Shown in pieces: positions 5,697-8,662 of a stretch of 8,662 nt of DNA; within the stretch, counting starts at the first letter, position 1; each line of letters opens with the position of its first letter. The translations under genes and the position numbers were made by a program. The notes under the pieces are model-generated. The model saw only the letters and a program-made list of their open reading frames with translations. It was not told where the DNA came from and ran no database searches. The DNA comes from Anaerolineae bacterium. Lineage in GTDB: Bacteria; Chloroflexota; Anaerolineae; B4-G1. The stretch spans positions 1-8,662 of the forward strand of contig JADHWW010000081.1 in the NCBI GenBank assembly GCA_016783285.1. Reading direction: 5' to 3'.

Positions 5697-6599
5697 CTAG
5701 CCAGGTAGTTGTTGGCGCAACGCTTGCCACCAACGGGCCCAACGACTTGGAAGCGGCGTGTCGCGCAGTTCGATCAACTCGGACAGGTGTTGGCGAGCGG
5801 CTTTCTCCCCAGCCCTCAAGCATACGTCCACCTGGTCCAGGTCAAAGAGACCAACATCCTTGAGTAGGACCTCAATCATCAGGTCGGGTGGGGCCTCCCG
5901 CATTCGCTGCTCGACCAGTTTGCGACTCATAATACCCAGGCTACGCTCGCTGACGTCCAGCAGTGGCGTCCAGCGGGAGCGGTACAGCAACAACCGGATG
6001 ACCGCCTCCGCCCCACGCCCCCTGGATGGGGTCCCGGCCTCTGGCATGCTAGAAAGATCGTGCAGGGTGTGGACCGCGATGACACGGTCTGCTCCCATCT
6101 GCCGCACGGTGTCGAAGGGGACAGGGTTGAGCACACCGCCATCTATCAGCATGCGTCCACGCCAGCGCACAGGTGGAAAGACGATGGGCAAAGCTGCCGT
6201 CGCCAGCGCCGCCTCGACGACCGACCCCTCACGGATGACTATCTCCTCGCCCGTTTCCAGGTCCACTGCGACAAGTGCCAGGTCCAACTTCAACTGGTCG
6301 AAGGTCAGGTCGCCCCCCAGGGCCTCCCGCAGGCGGCTGGCCATCTTATCCTGGCCCAGTAGGCCCAGGCCAGTGCGGTCGCGCTGGACGATGTCGAGCA
6401 GGCGCAGAGAGCGGAAAGATTGCTCGATCTCACTCGCCGAGCGGCCGGCGGCATAGGCAGCGGCCACGACCCCGCCCATGCTGGTGCCGGCCACCATGTG
6501 CACGGGGATTTGGGCTTCCTCTAGCACCTTGAGCACGCCGATGTGGGCGATGCCCTTGGCCCCCCCGCCGCTCAATGCCAGACCAATCTGGGTGCTCAT
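5697..6599 (-). CDS. Patatin-like phospholipase family protein (RssA/YlbK-like)
   Basis: Patatin-like proteins are serine lipid acyl hydrolases with a Ser-Asp dyad. This 300-residue protein begins MSTQIGLALSGGGAKG. It has the oxyanion loop GGGAKG (11-16), the nucleophile elbow GTSMG (38-42, Ser40) and the DGG motif (153-155, Asp153), so the catalytic set is complete. The segment FPPVRWRGRMLIDGGVLNPVP is typical of the small bacterial patatin group. There is no signal peptide or membrane segment, so it is probably cytoplasmic. The frame extends upstream to 6785, but that part overlaps the preceding gene in another frame and is arginine-rich shadow sequence. The ATG at 6599 lies one base after the preceding stop, with only a weak GGTGAG upstream, which suggests translational coupling to the membrane protein gene. 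No nucleotide cyclase lies nearby, so a CBASS effector role is not supported. Confidence 0.9.
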   Translation of the reverse strand: MSTQIGLALSGGGAKGIAHIGVLKVLEEAQIPVHMVAGTSMGGVVAAAYAAGRSASEIEQSFRSLRLLDIVQRDRTGLGLLGQDKMASRLREALGGDLTFDQLKLDLALVAVDLETGEEIVIREGSVVEAALATAALPIVFPPVRWRGRMLIDGGVLNPVPFDTVRQMGADRVIAVHTLHDLSSMPEAGTPSRGRGAEAVIRLLLYRSRWTPLLDVSERSLGIMSRKLVEQRMREAPPDLMIEVLLKDVGLFDLDQVDVCLRAGEKAARQHLSELIELRDTPLPSRWARWWQALRQQLPG

Positions 6600-6600
6600 C

Positions 6601-7056
6601 TCACCACGACCACTCCAGTGTGGACATGGGATGCGGGGTAATCGTCTCCCAGAGAGGAGCCGGACGTATCGTCTGGATGATTGCCCGTAACTCCCCCACG
6701 GCCTCGGCCCACTTTGGATCGTCGGCCGCTTCCAGCGCCTTCTGTGCTGTGAGGAGATAGGTCCGTACATCGGTGGGGTGGGCATTGGGGCCCAATGCTG
6801 CGTTCAGCCACGGTACCGCCTCGGGCGCTGCGCCACTGGAGTCCACATCGTCCCGTATCGCCTCGACGCGTGCCCGAGTTTCGCGATCCAGGGCGTGATC
6901 TGACCCGTAGGAGTACCACCACGAGCCTTGCACAAAGGCCAGGCCGATGATACCACAAGTCACTCCGGCCAGGATCACCCCCAGTATGATGACGCCAACG
7001 CGCCGCCCCCGTCCCGGACTACGCTGGCTCGTCCCTTCGAAAGCAGAAATGACCAT
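6601..7056 (-). CDS. Small single-pass membrane protein of unknown function
   Basis: I do not recognise a family. From the ATG at 7056 the product has 151 residues. It starts with a short basic cytoplasmic tail (QRSPGRGRR, 11-19) and has one hydrophobic helix (about 20-42, VGVIILGVILAGVTCGIIGL). A soluble part of about 109 residues follows, presumably outside the membrane, with the WWYSYGSDHALD segment (46-57), two likely helical stretches rich in Ala and charged residues (58-73, 96-132) and a Trp-rich C-terminus (TLEWSW). The in-frame GTG at 7077 is an alternative start, but AAGGAG at 7066-7071 stands nine bases before the ATG at 7056 and favours the shorter form. The stop is one base from the patatin start, so the two proteins are probably made together. 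It might anchor or regulate the phospholipase; this is a guess from context. Confidence 0.75.
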   Translation of the reverse strand: MVISAFEGTSQRSPGRGRRVGVIILGVILAGVTCGIIGLAFVQGSWWYSYGSDHALDRETRARVEAIRDDVDSSGAAPEAVPWLNAALGPNAHPTDVRTYLLTAQKALEAADDPKWAEAVGELRAIIQTIRPAPLWETITPHPMSTLEWSW

Positions 7057-7065
7057 CAAGCACAT

Positions 7066-7071
7066 CTCCTT
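7066..7071 (-). promoter_or_regulatory. Ribosome-binding site deciding the start of the membrane protein
   Basis: AAGGAG, read on the minus strand, is followed by nine bases and the ATG at 7056. The GTG at 7077 lies upstream of this site and the ATG at 7065 abuts it directly, so neither can use it. This favours 7056 as the start. Confidence 0.6.
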
Positions 7072-7118
7072 ACTCACTGGAGCGTCCTCGGAAAATCAGT
7101 GCGTGGCGGCGCTCGTTG

Positions 7119-7166
7119 GGCGAGGTCTTCGACCGAGCCCTTTCGGCGGCGGTCGGAGACCTTGCC
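7119..7166. repeat. Long imperfect hairpin between korC and the membrane protein gene
   Basis: A 17-base arm (7119-7135, ending TCGACCG) pairs with 7150-7166 (starting CGGTCGG) around a 14-base loop. Fifteen pairs are Watson-Crick. The other two are G-U in a plus-strand RNA but A-C mismatches in the minus-strand RNA that the genes use. It lies about 18 bases after the korC stop. No T-run follows on either strand, so it is not a standard terminator. It may protect the kor mRNA 3' end or be another dispersed palindrome. The rest of 7057-7183 shows no convincing promoter. Confidence 0.7.
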
Positions 7167-7183
7167 GAACATAGAAAGGCTCT

Positions 7184-7735
7184 TTAGGCCGCTTCTGCCT
7201 CAACCGCCAACGCCACTCCTTTGCGCAACGCCTCCTTGTTCAGTCCCAGTAGTTTGCGATGCCGCTCCGGCAAATGATCATTCAGCGCCTGTTCCACTGC
7301 CTCCAGCGGCACGACGCCGCTGGCCTGCACCAAAATGCCCAGGCAGATGACGTTCGCCATGCGGATGTTGCCCAGTTCGGTCGCCAGGTCGCTGGCGGGG
7401 GCGTAGAAGACGCGGATGTCGGTGCGCTCGCTTTTCTGCGGCACCAGGGAACTGTTCACTACCAGCACGCCGCCGGGCTTAATCGCTGGCTCGAAGGTCT
7501 CCATCGAGGGGATGTTGAGCACAATGGACGCGCTGGGCCGCCGCACCAATGGCGAACCGATCTCCTCGTCGGACACGATCACAGTGCAGCGGGCTTTTCC
7601 GCCCCGCATCTCCGGGCCGTAGGAGGGGATCCACGTCACGTGGTGACCGCTGTCCATCGCGGCGTAAGCCAACAACTGCCCGGCGAAGAGCGTTCCCTGT
7701 CCGCCGAAGCCAGAAATGATGATCTCTTGTTGCAT
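7184..7735 (-). CDS. korC: 2-oxoacid:ferredoxin oxidoreductase, gamma subunit
   Basis: This 183-residue protein is the gamma subunit of a 2-oxoacid:ferredoxin oxidoreductase, the part associated with coenzyme A binding. It begins MQQEIIISGFGGQG, with the glycine-rich turn GFGGQG at 9-14. It carries the hallmark SYGPEMRGG (38-46), followed by the strand KARCTVIVSDEEIGSP. Length is normal for a free-standing gamma subunit. The ATG at 7735 is two bases after the korB stop. A strong GAAGGAGGGG site is embedded in the last korB codons, eight bases from the ATG, so the subunits are probably made in step. The family includes 2-oxoglutarate, 2-oxoisovalerate and pyruvate enzymes. I favour the 2-oxoglutarate (Kor) type from the gene order and the beta-subunit sequence, but the substrate is not certain. 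Confidence 0.9.
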   Translation of the reverse strand: MQQEIIISGFGGQGTLFAGQLLAYAAMDSGHHVTWIPSYGPEMRGGKARCTVIVSDEEIGSPLVRRPSASIVLNIPSMETFEPAIKPGGVLVVNSSLVPQKSERTDIRVFYAPASDLATELGNIRMANVICLGILVQASGVVPLEAVEQALNDHLPERHRKLLGLNKEALRKGVALAVEAEAA

Positions 7736-7737
7736 TG

Positions 7738-8541
<804 letters not shown>

Positions 8542-8542
8542 C

Positions 8543-8662
8543 TCAGGCCTCCTTCCCGCCTGCGACCTCGGCGTCCAGTTTCTCCAGTCCGGGCAGGATA
8601 TCGTCGGGCAGGGGAACGATGCCTCCCATCCGCCCGTAGAACCGCACCGGGCAACTCCCCTC
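8543..8662 (-). CDS. korA: 2-oxoacid:ferredoxin oxidoreductase, alpha subunit (C-terminal end only)
   Basis: The last 39 codons and a TGA stop (8545-8543) are present, and the gene continues beyond the right edge. The visible sequence includes [20 protein letters not shown], which matches the usual C-terminus of Kor alpha subunits (RFYGRMGG followed by a Pro-rich turn and an acidic helix). The stop is one base upstream of the korB ATG, and the korB ribosome-binding site lies within the final codons, so korA, korB and korC form one translationally coupled operon. The alpha subunit forms the core of the active site with beta. Confidence 0.88.
   Translation of the reverse strand, partial: EGSCPVRFYGRMGGIVPLPDDILPGLEKLDAEVAGGKEA

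Noticed and set aside
5662..5823. Upstream extension of the stress-protein frame to an ATG at 5823
   Set aside because: It overlaps the patatin gene, does not resemble Usp, and the family-typical start MYRRVIVPLDGS is at 5661.
5697..6599. Patatin gene as a CBASS anti-phage effector
   Set aside because: No CD-NTase or ubiquitin-like accessory genes in the window; neighbours are a membrane protein, a stress protein and metabolic genes.
6600..6785. Upstream extension of the patatin frame to 6785
   Set aside because: It lies over the membrane protein gene in another frame and is Arg/Pro-rich shadow sequence. The family-typical start is at 6599.
7072..7077. GTG at 7077 as start of the membrane protein
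   Set aside because: The AAGGAG at 7066-7071 lies downstream of it and is well placed for the ATG at 7056.

Overview
The window looks like a chromosomal segment of an uncultured anaerobic bacterium, most likely a Chloroflexota (Anaerolineae-like) lineage. I base this on the GC-rich coding style, the C-terminal YLPLILR motif on a secreted protein, the 2-oxoacid:ferredoxin oxidoreductase genes and several short palindromic repeats. The assignment is inference; no rRNA or marker gene is present.

Layout. The left edge (about 1-130) is AT-richer. It holds a minus-strand promoter, a ribosome-binding site and the first 13 codons of a gene that leaves the window. It abuts a plus-strand reading frame (about 122-2227) that begins in the middle of a CotH kinase-like domain, continues through an Ig-like stretch into a right-handed beta-helix, and has no start codon where one is needed. 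An element end or rearrangement has probably removed its 5' part. Everything from 2224 to 8662 lies on the minus strand, in transcription order: korA (C-terminal end only), korB, korC, a small single-pass membrane protein, a patatin-like phospholipase, a double-domain universal stress protein, alanine dehydrogenase and an acyl-CoA:carboxylate CoA-transferase. Most junctions are 1-3 bases with Shine-Dalgarno sequences inside the preceding gene. The exceptions are korC/membrane gene (a 127-base gap with a long hairpin), patatin/usp (35 bases with a direct repeat) and usp/ald (a perfect 34-bp palindrome).

How the genes may work together. Alanine dehydrogenase interconverts alanine and pyruvate with NAD(H). 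KorABC oxidatively decarboxylates a 2-oxoacid to acyl-CoA and reduces ferredoxin. The CoA-transferase can move CoA from that acyl-CoA to another acid. This fits amino-acid or organic-acid fermentation. The usp and patatin genes in the middle suggest stress and lipid housekeeping rather than catalysis of the same pathway.

The most unusual signal is the set of small repeats in and around the universal stress protein gene. Two different palindromic sequences are carried in frame inside the coding sequence, one in the inter-domain linker and one as about 11 extra residues inside the second domain. A third supplies its stop codon, and a 12-bp direct repeat occupies its leader. I saw no CRISPR array, tRNA, rRNA or complete mobile element, and no clear new multi-gene system.
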